DNA of 64,000 nt from Porphyromonas vaginalis (GCF_958301595.1 NZ_CATQJU010000001.1:2232001-2296000); one strand, 5' to 3'; shown: positions 49,895 to 61,117, counted from the first letter of the stretch. Translations and numbers: made by a program. The notes: a model not told the origin generated them from the sequence alone.

Positions 49895-49952
49895 CACCGA
49901 GTTTGTAAATGGGATAGTCGCTCTAGACGACACCCCTCACAAGAAGGCAGAC

Positions 49953-51305
49953 GTGACCCAAACAGATACTATCAACTTCACTCAAGGACCGATCCGTAAG
50001 CAGTTGCTGCGACTGGCGGCTCCGATCGTCGCCACCTCGTTTGTCCAGATGGCGTACAACTTCACCGACATGGCGTGGCTCGGACGTCTCGGCAGTCGTG
50101 AGGTGGCCGCCGTCGGCGTCATCGGGGTGCTCCTATGGATTGCCACCTCGATCGCTCAGCTCACCAAGATCAGTGCCGAGGTATGCGTCTCGCAGAGCCT
50201 CGGAGCGCGCGATAAACCTTTGGCGATCAAATTCGCCCGCCACTGTACCACCTGGGCGCTCATCGTCGGGACTCTCCTGGCACTCGTCTACCTATTCTTT
50301 GGCTCTCCCATCGTGGGCGTCTACAATCTAGAGACAGATGTGCACCAGATGGCACTGAACTACCTGCGCATCGTGTTGATTGGCTTGCCAGGCTACTTCC
50401 TGACGCTCGCCATGAGTGGCATTTACAATGCGCATGGACGGAGCATGACCCCATTCAAGATCAATTCGCTGGGGTTACTCTTCAACATGATCCTCGACCC
50501 GCTACTCATCTTCGTCTGTCATCTAGGAGTCATCGGAGCAGCCCTCGCCACACTCCTCTCTCAGCTGGCCGTCTGCTCTATCCTCTACTATCGCATGCAG
50601 CACCGAGACAAGATACTTGACGGGAGCTCTATCGTGACCAAGCTCGCGGGAGAGCAGAGCCGACGCATCTTCGCTATCGGCGTACCGGTGGTGCTGCTCA
50701 ACTCTCTCTTTGCGCTGATCAGCATATTTATGGGTCGCTTAGCCTCTGAGCAGGGTGGTGCTATCGGTGTGGCGGTCATGACGACGGGCGGACAGCTAGA
50801 GGGCGTGACGTGGAATGCGTGCCAAGGCTTTTGCACTGCCCTAGCGACCTTCGTGGGGCACAACTATGCGGCACGTCAGTTTGACCGAGTATGGCGTGGC
50901 TACAAGACGACGATCCTCATGACGCTATCGATAGGTCTCTTCGGGACGCTACTCTTCCTCTTCCTGGGCGAAGCCTTTTTTGCGCTGATTGTGCCAGATC
51001 CTGAGACCTATATTGAGGGCGGACGATACCTTTACATCGCCAGCTTCTCCCAGCTCTTTATCATGGCGGAGATTACGACGCAGGGGCTATTTTACGGTGT
51101 AGGACGAAGCAAAACGCCAGCCATAATCAGCATCGTGGGCAATCTGCTACGCATACCGCTAGCACTCCTACTGATCTACCTAGGATGGGGACTACCTGCC
51201 GTCTGGTGGGCTATCTCCCTCTCATCGATCGGCAAGGGTATCACCGCCATCATCGTACTACTCATCAAGAGAAACAAACTAACCCCAACGAGCTTAGCCG
51301 CTTAA
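49953..51305 (+). CDS. MATE-family multidrug efflux transporter
   Basis: A 450-aa inner-membrane transporter with about 12 hydrophobic segments in two MatE halves (~15-175 and ~240-400). The first half shows PIVATSFVQMAYNFTDMAWLGRLGSREVAAVG, a typical MATE TM1-2 signature. It exports drugs or metabolites in exchange for Na+ or H+; the substrate is unknown. It starts with GTG at 49953 after the box at 49887. prmA follows at 7 bp, so the two are co-transcribed. The reading frame is complete with no sign of decay. Confidence 0.92.
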   Translation: MTQTDTINFTQGPIRKQLLRLAAPIVATSFVQMAYNFTDMAWLGRLGSREVAAVGVIGVLLWIATSIAQLTKISAEVCVSQSLGARDKPLAIKFARHCTTWALIVGTLLALVYLFFGSPIVGVYNLETDVHQMALNYLRIVLIGLPGYFLTLAMSGIYNAHGRSMTPFKINSLGLLFNMILDPLLIFVCHLGVIGAALATLLSQLAVCSILYYRMQHRDKILDGSSIVTKLAGEQSRRIFAIGVPVVLLNSLFALISIFMGRLASEQGGAIGVAVMTTGGQLEGVTWNACQGFCTALATFVGHNYAARQFDRVWRGYKTTILMTLSIGLFGTLLFLFLGEAFFALIVPDPETYIEGGRYLYIASFSQLFIMAEITTQGLFYGVGRSKTPAIISIVGNLLRIPLALLLIYLGWGLPAVWWAISLSSIGKGITAIIVLLIKRNKLTPTSLAA

Positions 51306-51312
51306 TAACGCT

Positions 51313-52197
51313 ATGTACCACCACTACACCTTTACTACAGAGCAACTCGGAGAGACGGAATGGGCGATGCCTCTACTCGCTCAGACGTTAGCCGACTGGG
51401 GCTTCGAAAGCTTTCAGGAGGAGCCAGGCAAGGGGCTGCTTAACGCCTACATATCCGATGACGCTTGGCAGGAGAGCCACGACGTTGCCACACAACTTGC
51501 CACGGATGCGGGCGTCTTGACACTATATAATATAGAGTGGCACTATCGCCAGTCAGTAGCCTCCTCAGGTGACTGGCTAGCAGCGTGGCGCAGTACGACC
51601 TTTGAGCCGATATCTCTACGGGGGCGCATGCTGGTCACCACGCCTGAGCTGGCACCAAGCTCACAAACGCATGAACTACAACTGCTCATCGAGGCGTACA
51701 ATTCGTTTGGCTCGGGCGAGCACCACACGACACGGATGATCCTGGAGCATCTACTCGATTACGATGTGACAGGCGCTCAGGTGATCGACATGGGGTGCGG
51801 TACGGGCATCCTCGGCATAGCAGCTCTGCTACTCGGTGCTGGCTCGCTCGTAGCGATAGACATCTCGTCTGAGTGCGTGACCAATACGCTACACAACCTC
51901 CAGCTCAACGGCTTCGCATCCTCGGAGCGGATCAGCGTACTGCATGGTGACGCTGCGCAACTCTCCGCCTACCCCAGCAAGGCGGATCTGCTCTTTGCCA
52001 ATATACACCGCAACATCATCCTAGAGGATCTGCCCCACTACGTAGCGGCTGTACTATCAGGCGGCGAGGTCTGGCTCAGTGGCTTCCTCCTCTCCGACCG
52101 CACGGCTATCTACCAAGCCTTAGAGGCTGTGAAACTAGCGGTCGTTGATGAAGCTACCTCCGAGGAGTGGCTCTTCGTGCGTAGCCGCAAAGGGTGA
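51313..52197 (+). CDS. prmA: Ribosomal protein L11 methyltransferase
   Basis: A 294-aa SAM-dependent methyltransferase that trimethylates ribosomal protein L11. The N-terminal substrate-recognition domain lies at ~1-110, then the post-linker AYNSFGSGEHHTTRMILEHLL (~135-155), which is close to the AFGTGxHxTT signature of PrmA, motif I VIDMGCGTGILGIAALLLGA (~157-176), ANIHRNIILEDLP (NxxxxxL, ~236-248) and LSGFLLSDR near the C-terminus. It is located 7 bp after the MATE gene. The length is normal for PrmA (about 290). Confidence 0.93.
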   Translation: MYHHYTFTTEQLGETEWAMPLLAQTLADWGFESFQEEPGKGLLNAYISDDAWQESHDVATQLATDAGVLTLYNIEWHYRQSVASSGDWLAAWRSTTFEPISLRGRMLVTTPELAPSSQTHELQLLIEAYNSFGSGEHHTTRMILEHLLDYDVTGAQVIDMGCGTGILGIAALLLGAGSLVAIDISSECVTNTLHNLQLNGFASSERISVLHGDAAQLSAYPSKADLLFANIHRNIILEDLPHYVAAVLSGGEVWLSGFLLSDRTAIYQALEAVKLAVVDEATSEEWLFVRSRKG

Positions 52198-52319
52198 CGA
52201 GATGCTCTCGTCGAACTTTCCTCTTTGAGAGTGCCTTACAGACACTGTAAAATGAGACAAAAACAGTGCCGGTAAAAAGTTTTAGCGTAAAGAATGAGAG
52301 TTTATACTCGCATTTTCTG

Positions 52320-52327
52320 TATCTTTG
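52320..52327 (+). promoter_or_regulatory. -7 box TATCTTTG for gyrB and the following genes
   Basis: Perfect TAnnTTTG on the plus strand, giving a leader of about 78 nt before gyrB. Confidence 0.65.
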
Positions 52328-52346
52328 TGCTATTCAAGACATATAG

Positions 52347-54383
<2,037 letters not shown>

Positions 54384-54392
54384 CACCTAGCT

Positions 54393-55238
54393 ATGAAGAC
54401 CAAGCGTGTCGCAGCCCTGACCATGGTGCGCAATGATGACTTCTATCTGCGCAAGTGGACAGCCTACTACGGCCGAGAGCTCGGTGAGGAGCATCTCTAC
54501 ATCTATCTAGATGGCAAGGATCAGCCCCTACCCGATTGGTGTCCTCAAGCTACGGTCGTGGCGGTAGATAAGATCCAGGGGCAGGTAGTCTCTGCCGAAA
54601 AGGAGCGACTAGCCTTCCTCTCTGAGCGTGCTAAGGAGCTACTCACCACAGGAGGCTACGATCTCGTCATCGGAGTCGATGCCGACGAGATACTCGTCGT
54701 CGACCCGCTCGTTGGGATGGGACTCAAGGAGTACCTAAGCCAGCGTCCTATAGGTGTCAGTGTCTCGGGACTGGGCGTCGATGTGGGGCAGCATCTTGAG
54801 CAGGAGGGAGACATTCGAGAGGATCTGCCCTTCCTCCAGCAGCGTCACTATGCGCGACTATCGACACGATACACCAAGCCATGCGTCATCGCACAGCCAG
54901 TCATCTGGGGATCAGGCTTTCATCGCATCAAGGGACACAACTTTACCATCGATCCGCAGCTCTACCTCTTTCACTTTGGCTACTTCGACATGAAGCGTAT
55001 CGAGGCGCGCTTTGCCGATCCAGACCGACGAGAGGCTGGCTGGACCAAGCATATCGCCAAGCGGTCGAAGACCATCCAGCAGGTGACCAACCATAAGGCT
55101 CGTCCGTGGGACTCCACCGCACGCCTAGCTCGCACACTCCAGACCTATATACGTCCTCCCTATGCGTGGAATAAGCCCGCCATGCTGGGGCTCTGTCTCA
55201 TCGTCGAAATCCCTGAGCGCTTTCGCAATATCGTCTGA
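54393..55238 (+). CDS. Glycosyltransferase, family 2-like (PF13704/GT92-like)
   Basis: A 281-aa cytoplasmic protein. The start VAALTMVRNDDFYLRKWTAYYGRELGEEHLYIYLDG (~6-41) is typical of the 'family 2-like, group 4' / GT92 type, where the enzyme begins with a VRNE-like stretch. YDLVIGVDADEILVVDP (~88-104) contains the DxD metal/nucleotide-sugar site. There is no signal peptide. The donor and acceptor cannot be told. It starts 9 bp after gyrB and is followed at 21 bp by another glycosyltransferase; with its neighbours it probably builds a cell-surface glycan (inference). Confidence 0.8.
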   Translation: MKTKRVAALTMVRNDDFYLRKWTAYYGRELGEEHLYIYLDGKDQPLPDWCPQATVVAVDKIQGQVVSAEKERLAFLSERAKELLTTGGYDLVIGVDADEILVVDPLVGMGLKEYLSQRPIGVSVSGLGVDVGQHLEQEGDIREDLPFLQQRHYARLSTRYTKPCVIAQPVIWGSGFHRIKGHNFTIDPQLYLFHFGYFDMKRIEARFADPDRREAGWTKHIAKRSKTIQQVTNHKARPWDSTARLARTLQTYIRPPYAWNKPAMLGLCLIVEIPERFRNIV

Positions 55239-55259
55239 CCCCCTACCTAGCCATCTCTT

Positions 55260-56276
55260 ATGCCTAAGATCTCCGTCATCATCCCTATATATAATGTAGA
55301 GAAGTACCTGCGACGCTGTCTAGACAGTGTCGTGGCGCAGACCTTCACCGACTGGGAGGCTATCTGTGTCAATGATGGGAGCCCTGACAATAGTGCGCAG
55401 ATCTTAGCCGAGTACGCTGAGAGAGACTCGCGCTTTAAGATTGTGAATAAAGAGAATGGCGGACTTTCAGACGCTCGCAACGCCGGCATGGCCGTTGCTA
55501 AGGGCACTTTCGTCAACTTCCTGGATTCAGACGATCTGATCCATCCACAGACCTTTGAGATCGCCTACGCTTTGATCCAGCAAGAGGATGCCGATATCGT
55601 CTCTTGGTACAAAGACCCACTCTTTCGTCCTCGCCTCCTCGTGCGTCATGCGCTAGGCTTTGACATTGATAAGACGATGCCTCGTGGTCTCAAGAGACGC
55701 TTCACGCTAGACAAGGTGAAGTATCACACGACCGATGATGTCTTCGCTCACGTCACGGAGTACAGCCATACGAAGATCGAGAACCCGATCAAGCACTTCT
55801 ACGTCTGGCGTCACTTGCTTCGTAGGAGCCTCGTGGAGGATGTCCCCTTTCTCAAAGGAGTGATCTTCGAAGACTTCCCCTGGTGGAGTGAGGTGATCCT
55901 CAAGAATCCCCGAACGGTCATCACCGATCTGCCCTTTTACTACTACTTCCCCAACATCGGATCGATAGACCGTTCCTCTAGTCGGACTAAGAAGGTCAAG
56001 AACTGGATCAAAGGCTTGGAGCACACCTATCAGCTCTATGAGCAGCGAGCTACGCCCTACCAGAAGGAGCATTGGCAGCGTGAGTGTATGTGGGCTATGA
56101 TCAATAATCGTATCGCCTACAAGTTAGAGCAACGCATCACCGACCCTACTGATCGTCAGGAGCTGGCTCGAGATCTGGATAAGCTGAACAAGCTGGGGGT
56201 CTTTGACCATCCCTTTACGATCGAAGGTGTCAAAGCTCATCAGCGCATCCTGCGCTTTATCGATCAATATCAGTAG
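55260..56276 (+). CDS. Glycosyltransferase family 2
   Basis: A 338-aa GT-A enzyme. KISVIIPIYNVEKYLRRCLDSVVAQTFTDWE (~3-33) and VNDGSPDNSAQIL (~37-49) form the nucleotide-binding part; NGGLSDARNAGMAVAKG and FLDSDDLIHPQ (~90-100, the DxD) follow. The C-terminal third is charged and helical, without a clear membrane helix. The acceptor is unknown. It lies in tandem between two other glycosyltransferase genes with 21-bp gaps on both sides, so it is co-transcribed with them. Confidence 0.93.
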   Translation: MPKISVIIPIYNVEKYLRRCLDSVVAQTFTDWEAICVNDGSPDNSAQILAEYAERDSRFKIVNKENGGLSDARNAGMAVAKGTFVNFLDSDDLIHPQTFEIAYALIQQEDADIVSWYKDPLFRPRLLVRHALGFDIDKTMPRGLKRRFTLDKVKYHTTDDVFAHVTEYSHTKIENPIKHFYVWRHLLRRSLVEDVPFLKGVIFEDFPWWSEVILKNPRTVITDLPFYYYFPNIGSIDRSSSRTKKVKNWIKGLEHTYQLYEQRATPYQKEHWQRECMWAMINNRIAYKLEQRITDPTDRQELARDLDKLNKLGVFDHPFTIEGVKAHQRILRFIDQYQ

Positions 56277-56297
56277 TCCCCTAGTCGCACCAAAGAG

Positions 56298-57407
56298 ATG
56301 AACATAGCTTTCTTCAATTGGTATGCGATCGATCTGCTCTTTAGTGGCATCGAGAAGGTCTCTCATCGTGTAGCCACAGCTCTGGAGCAGCGAGGACATC
56401 ATCTCTGCTACGTATGTGTGGATAGCTGGGGTAAGACCGCTCTCAAGCAAAACACCCTCATACTCCCCAATCCCTCTAAGATCAATTCGGAGGAAAACCG
56501 CATCGCCCTCAGCAACTTCCTGCGCTCCCACGACGTCTCCATCTTAGTCTCACACTCTGCTTATAGTCGTAGACTAGCAGTTATGCTCCGCGAGGCGACC
56601 GATGAGGCAGGAGCCAAGCTCGTACAGGTACTACACACTACCCCCGACTCGTATCACTACCGATACTGGAGCCACAAAGTGGTCAACTGGGTCGTCAGAG
56701 CCTTTATGAATCGCAAGTGGGGCAACTCTTGGCAAAAGATCTACGATCTCTCCGATGCTTTTGTTGTGCTGTGCCAGCCTAGTGCTGACTTCATCGCACA
56801 GATTGCTCACATCAAGGACACCTCGAAGTTTGCCGTCATACACAACGCCAATACGTATCTCCCTACGGAGCTAGCCCCTGCCTATGACAAGGAGCCTATC
56901 GTACTCTACGTGGGTCGTCTCGTCAAGGGCAAAGGTATCGAGCACATCCCCGCCATCTGGCGACAAGTCTCAGCAGCGCATCCCGACTGGCGACTGGTCG
57001 TACTCGGCGATGGCCCCTATCGTGCTACGCTAGAGCAGGCACAGTTAGAGCACTGTGACATCTTAGGCACGCAAGAGCCTAAGCCATACTACGAGCAGGC
57101 TGCTATCTCTATCTTAACCAGTGACGCTGAGGGGTGGTCGATGGTTCTCACCGAGGCCATGCAGCACGGGGTCGTACCCGTCGCTTTTGACTCCTTTCTA
57201 GCCACGGGGGTAGTCCTAGACGAGGGGCGTGCTGGCGTGCTGGTGCCTCCATTTGACCTTAACCTCTTTGCTCAGGAGGTCTCCTCGCTGATAGCTGATA
57301 GCGATAGACGCAGAGCTATGGCAGCACACGCTAGAGAGTATGTGCAGACCTTTGATATAGACCATATTATTACAGACTGGGAGAGACTCTTTGAGAGATT
57401 GTCATAA
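56298..57407 (+). CDS. Glycosyltransferase family 4 (GT-B fold)
   Basis: A 369-aa GT4-type enzyme. The N-domain begins MNIAFFNWYAIDLLFSGIEKVSHRVATALEQRGH, with the GGIE-like acceptor loop of the family (here SGIEKVS). The C-domain has VLYVGRLVKGKGIEHIPAIW (~200-219), VVLGDGPYRATLE and the EX7E motif region ILTSDAEGWSMVLTEAMQHG (~270-289), where the two glutamates bind the donor sugar. The specificity is unknown. It is third in the run; the LtaS-like gene follows after 59 bp. Confidence 0.93.
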   Translation: MNIAFFNWYAIDLLFSGIEKVSHRVATALEQRGHHLCYVCVDSWGKTALKQNTLILPNPSKINSEENRIALSNFLRSHDVSILVSHSAYSRRLAVMLREATDEAGAKLVQVLHTTPDSYHYRYWSHKVVNWVVRAFMNRKWGNSWQKIYDLSDAFVVLCQPSADFIAQIAHIKDTSKFAVIHNANTYLPTELAPAYDKEPIVLYVGRLVKGKGIEHIPAIWRQVSAAHPDWRLVVLGDGPYRATLEQAQLEHCDILGTQEPKPYYEQAAISILTSDAEGWSMVLTEAMQHGVVPVAFDSFLATGVVLDEGRAGVLVPPFDLNLFAQEVSSLIADSDRRRAMAAHAREYVQTFDIDHIITDWERLFERLS

Positions 57408-57466
57408 TCCGTAGAGCTAGGAACACTCTACTAGTAAATCAGAACTTAAAGCTTCTATCATATCGA

Positions 57467-59467
57467 ATGATTACAACCAAATCACGTTGGGTAGCGATCG
57501 CCTGTCACACGCTCTGGGCTATTGTACTGATGCAACTGTGCCGATTGCTCTACTACTTTTACAACCAATCTTTCTTTCCCTCGGTCGATGGCTGGCAGTT
57601 GCTCCACCTCATGCGGGGAGGCTACATACTAGACATGGTCGCCATCGCATACGGACTGCTACTCTACTACCTGATGATGATCGTAGGCGCTTACCTACCT
57701 AGACGGATCGAGATGAGTAGCTGGTATCGCTGGATACGCCATATAGCATACATCTTGCCACTAGGCTTCTTCATCTTCCTCAATGTCTCAGACACCGGCT
57801 ACTATCCCTTCGTACTGAGGCGAGCAAATAGTGACATCTTCCGAGAGTTTCAGGGGAAGAGTATGTTTAGCTTCTACAAAGACTTCGTTGTAGAGTTTTG
57901 GCCACTCACCATAGCGTTCTTCGTCTTGCTCGCTCTAGCCATAGCGGGCTACTGGCTGGTGCAGTACCAGCGTGAGGCGCGCACCTCTCGCCGCTCTTAC
58001 TGGGTAGACGGCACCTGCACACTGGGCATGGTCATCTTCCTCTTCTTCAGTATGCGTGGTACTTGGGAATTTTCGAGCAAACCCGTACCGACGATGCACT
58101 TCTTCTCCTACACGACTGACCCTGAGCAGTTCCCCTTGCTGCAAAACACCCCCGTCGCCCTGACAAAAGACGCCGCCTCACGACAGCTCTTCACCTTCTA
58201 TACAAACGAAGAGCTACCTACCATCTTCACACCTTACTATCAGGCAGCTCCACTCTCAGAGAGCGATACGCTCTTTGGCTCTATGCAGGGGCGCAACGTC
58301 GTCGTGATCATCCTAGAGAGTATGGCGCGAGAGTACACGGGCTACCTCAATCGGTATATCGACGGGTACCCGAGCTACACTCCCTACCTCGATAGCTTGA
58401 TGCCACACACGCTCTATGCGCAGTACGGCTTTGCCTCTGGCAAGCGATCCGTCGAGTCCTTTCCCTCGATCTTCGTCTCGCTACCTTCGTTTGGTGGCAC
58501 CTTCGACGATGAGGCGTGGACTATGGACAACTACCAGCACTTCGACTCCTACGATACGGGCTTGCCCCTATCACTAGGCGATTACGGCTTCCACCTCAAG
58601 TTTTACCATGGTGATGAGCCGGGAGCTATGGGCTTCTACTCCTTCCTCAATCGCCTAGGTGTACAGGATCAATACACAGCTCAGGACTATCTAGCTAAGC
58701 ATCCTAATGAGTCTAATGCTAAGGTCGGTACATGGGGTATCCACGACCTACCATTCGAGCAGGCTATGGCTGAAGATATGAAGTCGCTCCAGGAGCCATT
58801 TGGAGCCTTCTTCTTCTCGCTCTCTAATCATAGTCCTTTTAGCATGCCGAAGGGCTACAAAGGCAAACTAAAGCGAGGTACCCTCCCTATCCATCAAACA
58901 GCCCAATATGCCGATGACGCTCTCCGAGAGTTTTTCGAGCGGGTCAAAGAGGAGCCCTGGTATCACAATACACTCTTCGTCATCACGGCCGATCACACAA
59001 GCCTCAGCGACCAACCTCTGTATGCCAACTTAGCAGGACACGCTGCGGCGCCTATCTTATTTTTCGACCCGCAGGGCAAGCTACATGGAGAGATCAGCGA
59101 CTATGTCGTGCAGCACATAGACATCCTCCCCACGCTCCTCTACCTGCTCGGCATCACGGAGCCTGTACTGAGCTACGGGAGTAACATCTTCGACCAGCAA
59201 GCAGAGCACTATGCGCTCAACTTCTACCACAACCAGTACCTCTTCTTCACGAAGGCGCTCACGCTCACGATGACCACCGATGGTCAGGTCAGCATCCAGA
59301 AGCCAGCAGCCTACCTGCAGACGGAGCCCAATCGCGCCACCGCCCCCACCTCGTCAGAGGTGTCGCACTACACCGCACTCTTTAAGGCGATCGTACAGGA
59401 CTACAACAACCGTGTCCTCAAGAGCTCCTTCTCACTCAGAGATGTGACTCCCAAGTCGTCAGACTAG
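57467..59467 (+). CDS. LtaS-like sulfatase-fold membrane protein (phosphoglycerol/phosphoethanolamine transferase type)
   Basis: A 666-aa inner-membrane protein with five N-terminal membrane helices (~10-200) and an extracytoplasmic alkaline-phosphatase/sulfatase-fold domain (~270-640). Motifs: NVVVIILESMAREYTGYL (~281-298; metal Glu), ASGKRSVESFPSIF with the likely nucleophile Ser328, HGDEPGAMGFYSFLNRLG, and VITADHTSL and LAGHAAAPILFF near the C-terminus (metal/His ligands). In Gram-negatives such proteins move phosphoglycerol or phosphoethanolamine onto surface glycans or LPS (family knowledge). Linked to three glycosyltransferase genes, it may decorate the glycan they make (inference). The 59-bp gap has no clear promoter. 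Confidence 0.9.
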   Translation: MITTKSRWVAIACHTLWAIVLMQLCRLLYYFYNQSFFPSVDGWQLLHLMRGGYILDMVAIAYGLLLYYLMMIVGAYLPRRIEMSSWYRWIRHIAYILPLGFFIFLNVSDTGYYPFVLRRANSDIFREFQGKSMFSFYKDFVVEFWPLTIAFFVLLALAIAGYWLVQYQREARTSRRSYWVDGTCTLGMVIFLFFSMRGTWEFSSKPVPTMHFFSYTTDPEQFPLLQNTPVALTKDAASRQLFTFYTNEELPTIFTPYYQAAPLSESDTLFGSMQGRNVVVIILESMAREYTGYLNRYIDGYPSYTPYLDSLMPHTLYAQYGFASGKRSVESFPSIFVSLPSFGGTFDDEAWTMDNYQHFDSYDTGLPLSLGDYGFHLKFYHGDEPGAMGFYSFLNRLGVQDQYTAQDYLAKHPNESNAKVGTWGIHDLPFEQAMAEDMKSLQEPFGAFFFSLSNHSPFSMPKGYKGKLKRGTLPIHQTAQYADDALREFFERVKEEPWYHNTLFVITADHTSLSDQPLYANLAGHAAAPILFFDPQGKLHGEISDYVVQHIDILPTLLYLLGITEPVLSYGSNIFDQQAEHYALNFYHNQYLFFTKALTLTMTTDGQVSIQKPAAYLQTEPNRATAPTSSEVSHYTALFKAIVQDYNNRVLKSSFSLRDVTPKSSD

Positions 59468-59560
59468 CCCTGCGACCTTCCGCTTAGTGCAATTTGTCGT
59501 GTAAGCTCGCACAGCCTCGTAAGAGCAAGGCACAGCGATCAAACGGCTCTCGAACGATAG

Positions 59561-59775
59561 CCACGTGGAGACTTATGAATTCTCATGTGGCTATTCTTTA
59601 CTCTCCACGTGGGGAAGGAAAAATTCTTCGGACTTATCATTTCATTCTTCCGAAGTTTCATTTCATTCTTCCGAAGTTTTATTTCGTCCCCACGTGGGGA
59701 TCGTTTTGTCCCTCCCTTGGGATTTTTTCGTCCCAACGCGGGTGGGAGATTTTCGTCCCATCAGTATGGGACGAC
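59561..59775. repeat. Large palindrome array, CCACGTGG / CTTCCGAAG / TCCC-GGGA types
   Basis: Modules: CCACGTGG 59561-59568, TCATGTGG 59583-59590, CCACGTGG 59605-59612 (22-bp steps); then TTCTTCGGACTTATC and two TTCTTCCGAAGTTT units at 21-bp steps (from 59624); then TCCCCACGTGGGGA (from about 59687), TCCCTCCCTTGGGA, TCCCAACGCGGGTGGGA and TCCCATCAGTATGGGA at steps of 22-25 bp, each joined by a TTTTCG-like linker. It is the most complex array in the window and lies after the LtaS-like gene, facing the CRISPR region. The stretch 59776-59910 shows nothing else that I can name. Confidence 0.88.
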
Positions 59776-59910
59776 CTTTCGGGACTATTTGTCATATTAT
59801 AGACCCCAATGTGTAACCCGCTGTAGGTACGCACGGATAGTGTTTAGTGGGAGGGCATCCGTCTCCAAACCAGCGAAACGATGCTGTAACCTTTGACGAC
59901 AACTGACGAA

Positions 59911-59976
59911 CCGACGCTCTGCGTCCGTGCCGGGGCTCCCCACCAAGGGCTGCACGTGAAGTTTGCGGCATTGAGG
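59911..59976 (+). repeat. Direct repeat flanking the CRISPR array, left copy
   Basis: Shares most of its 66 positions with 61186-61251 on the other side of the CRISPR array, including the identical cores CTGCGTCCGTGCCGGGGCT and AAGGGCTGCACGTGA. No coding meaning was recognised. Confidence 0.8.
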
Positions 59977-60000
59977 ATAAGTCATAGTCTAGAAATTTAG

Positions 60001-60008
60001 TATATTTG
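60001..60008 (+). promoter_or_regulatory. -7 box TATATTTG in the CRISPR leader
   Basis: Perfect TAnnTTTG on the plus strand, 96 bp before the first repeat. It supports transcription of the array rightwards. The leader from here to 60103 also has GAAAATC/GATTTTC (60035-60053) and CAGTTGG/CCAACTG (60013-60019, 60072-60078) inverted repeats. Confidence 0.55.
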
Positions 60009-60103
60009 CGGGCAGTTGGGTACACTTTTTCCTCGAAAATCAAGCGGATTTTCCAAAAACAGCGCTGTAACCAACTGACGCTCAGCATGTCTTAGAATTA
60101 GCT

Positions 60104-61087
60104 CTCGCAGAGTATCTTCCACTAGAACAAGGATTAAGACTTGAACTCTCCGAAGTTTGGGATTATATTGATTAGTCTCGCAGAGTATCTTCCACTAGAA
60201 CAAGGATTAAGACAAATTGGTTTAGTGTCATATCATCAAACTGATTGCCCTCGCAGAGTATCTTCCACTAGAACAAGGATTAAGACTTCTTTAGAAGAGA
60301 AAATATACTTCATTGAGGACTCGCAGAGTATCTTCCACTAGAACAAGGATTAAGACATTGTAGAGGTCTATCAAAACTCCAGAAATATCTGGCTCGCAGA
60401 GTATCTTCCACTAGAACAAGGATTAAGACTTCGTCAAAACTATACACGTTCATTTCTATTGTTTTCATCTCGCAGAGTATCTTCCACTAGAACAAGGATT
60501 AAGACTCTCTGACCGGTGGATGAAAAGACCGCTTCGACTACCTCGCAGAGTATCTTCCACTAGAACAAGGATTAAGACTTGGCACTCGTAGTGCGTAGAG
60601 GATGAGCCATATCATGCTCGCAGAGTATCTTCCACTAGAACAAGGATTAAGACACCCAAGAAGAGCTTGGGCTGTAGAATCCTTTATGTCTCGCAGAGTA
60701 TCTTCCACTAGAACAAGGATTAAGACGACGAGAATGTAGCCTCTACCACATAGTGGTAGACCACTCGCAGAGTATCTTCCACTAGAACAAGGATTAAGAC
60801 TGGGAATTCATGGTTTTTTCAAAGAGGCCTAAAACCCTCGCAGAGTATCTTCCACTAGAACAAGGATTAAGACGTAGCAATTGCTCGCTTATCGCCTGCA
60901 TTCCAGGCGCTCGCAGAGTATCTTCCACTAGAACAAGGATTAAGACACCTGCCCCGCTGTCTTCATTATCTTTTTCATAGTCCTCGCAGAGTATCTTCCA
61001 CTAGAACAAGGATTAAGACATTGTAGCATCCTTAATTATTACTTTCATACTGCAAACTCGCAGAGTATCTTCCACTAGAACAAGGAT
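60104..61087 (+). CRISPR. CRISPR array, 14 repeats of 37 bp, 13 spacers, no cas genes nearby
   Basis: Repeats start at 60104, 60177, 60250, 60320, 60393, 60469, 60542, 60617, 60690, 60764, 60837, 60910, 60983 and 61057. Each begins CTCGCAGAGTATC and ends GGATTAAGAC; 13 copies are identical and 37 bp long. The last (61057-61087) matches only the first 31 bp, lacking TTAAGAC, which marks the leader-distal end; together with the upstream TATATTTG box this sets transcription as plus. Spacers are 33-39 bp, mostly 36, and all differ. The ATTAAGAC end resembles the 8-nt crRNA handle of type I/III repeats, but with no cas gene between LtaS-like and gyrA the type cannot be assigned. Confidence 0.98.
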
Positions 61088-61117
61088 GGATGTAGAGAGG
61101 CTGGGACGTAAATCAAG

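Noticed and set aside
59494-59896. Proteins of 80-100 aa read from the 59.5-kb array on both strands
   Set aside because: These are translations of the palindromic modules; composition follows the repeat and no start context supports them.
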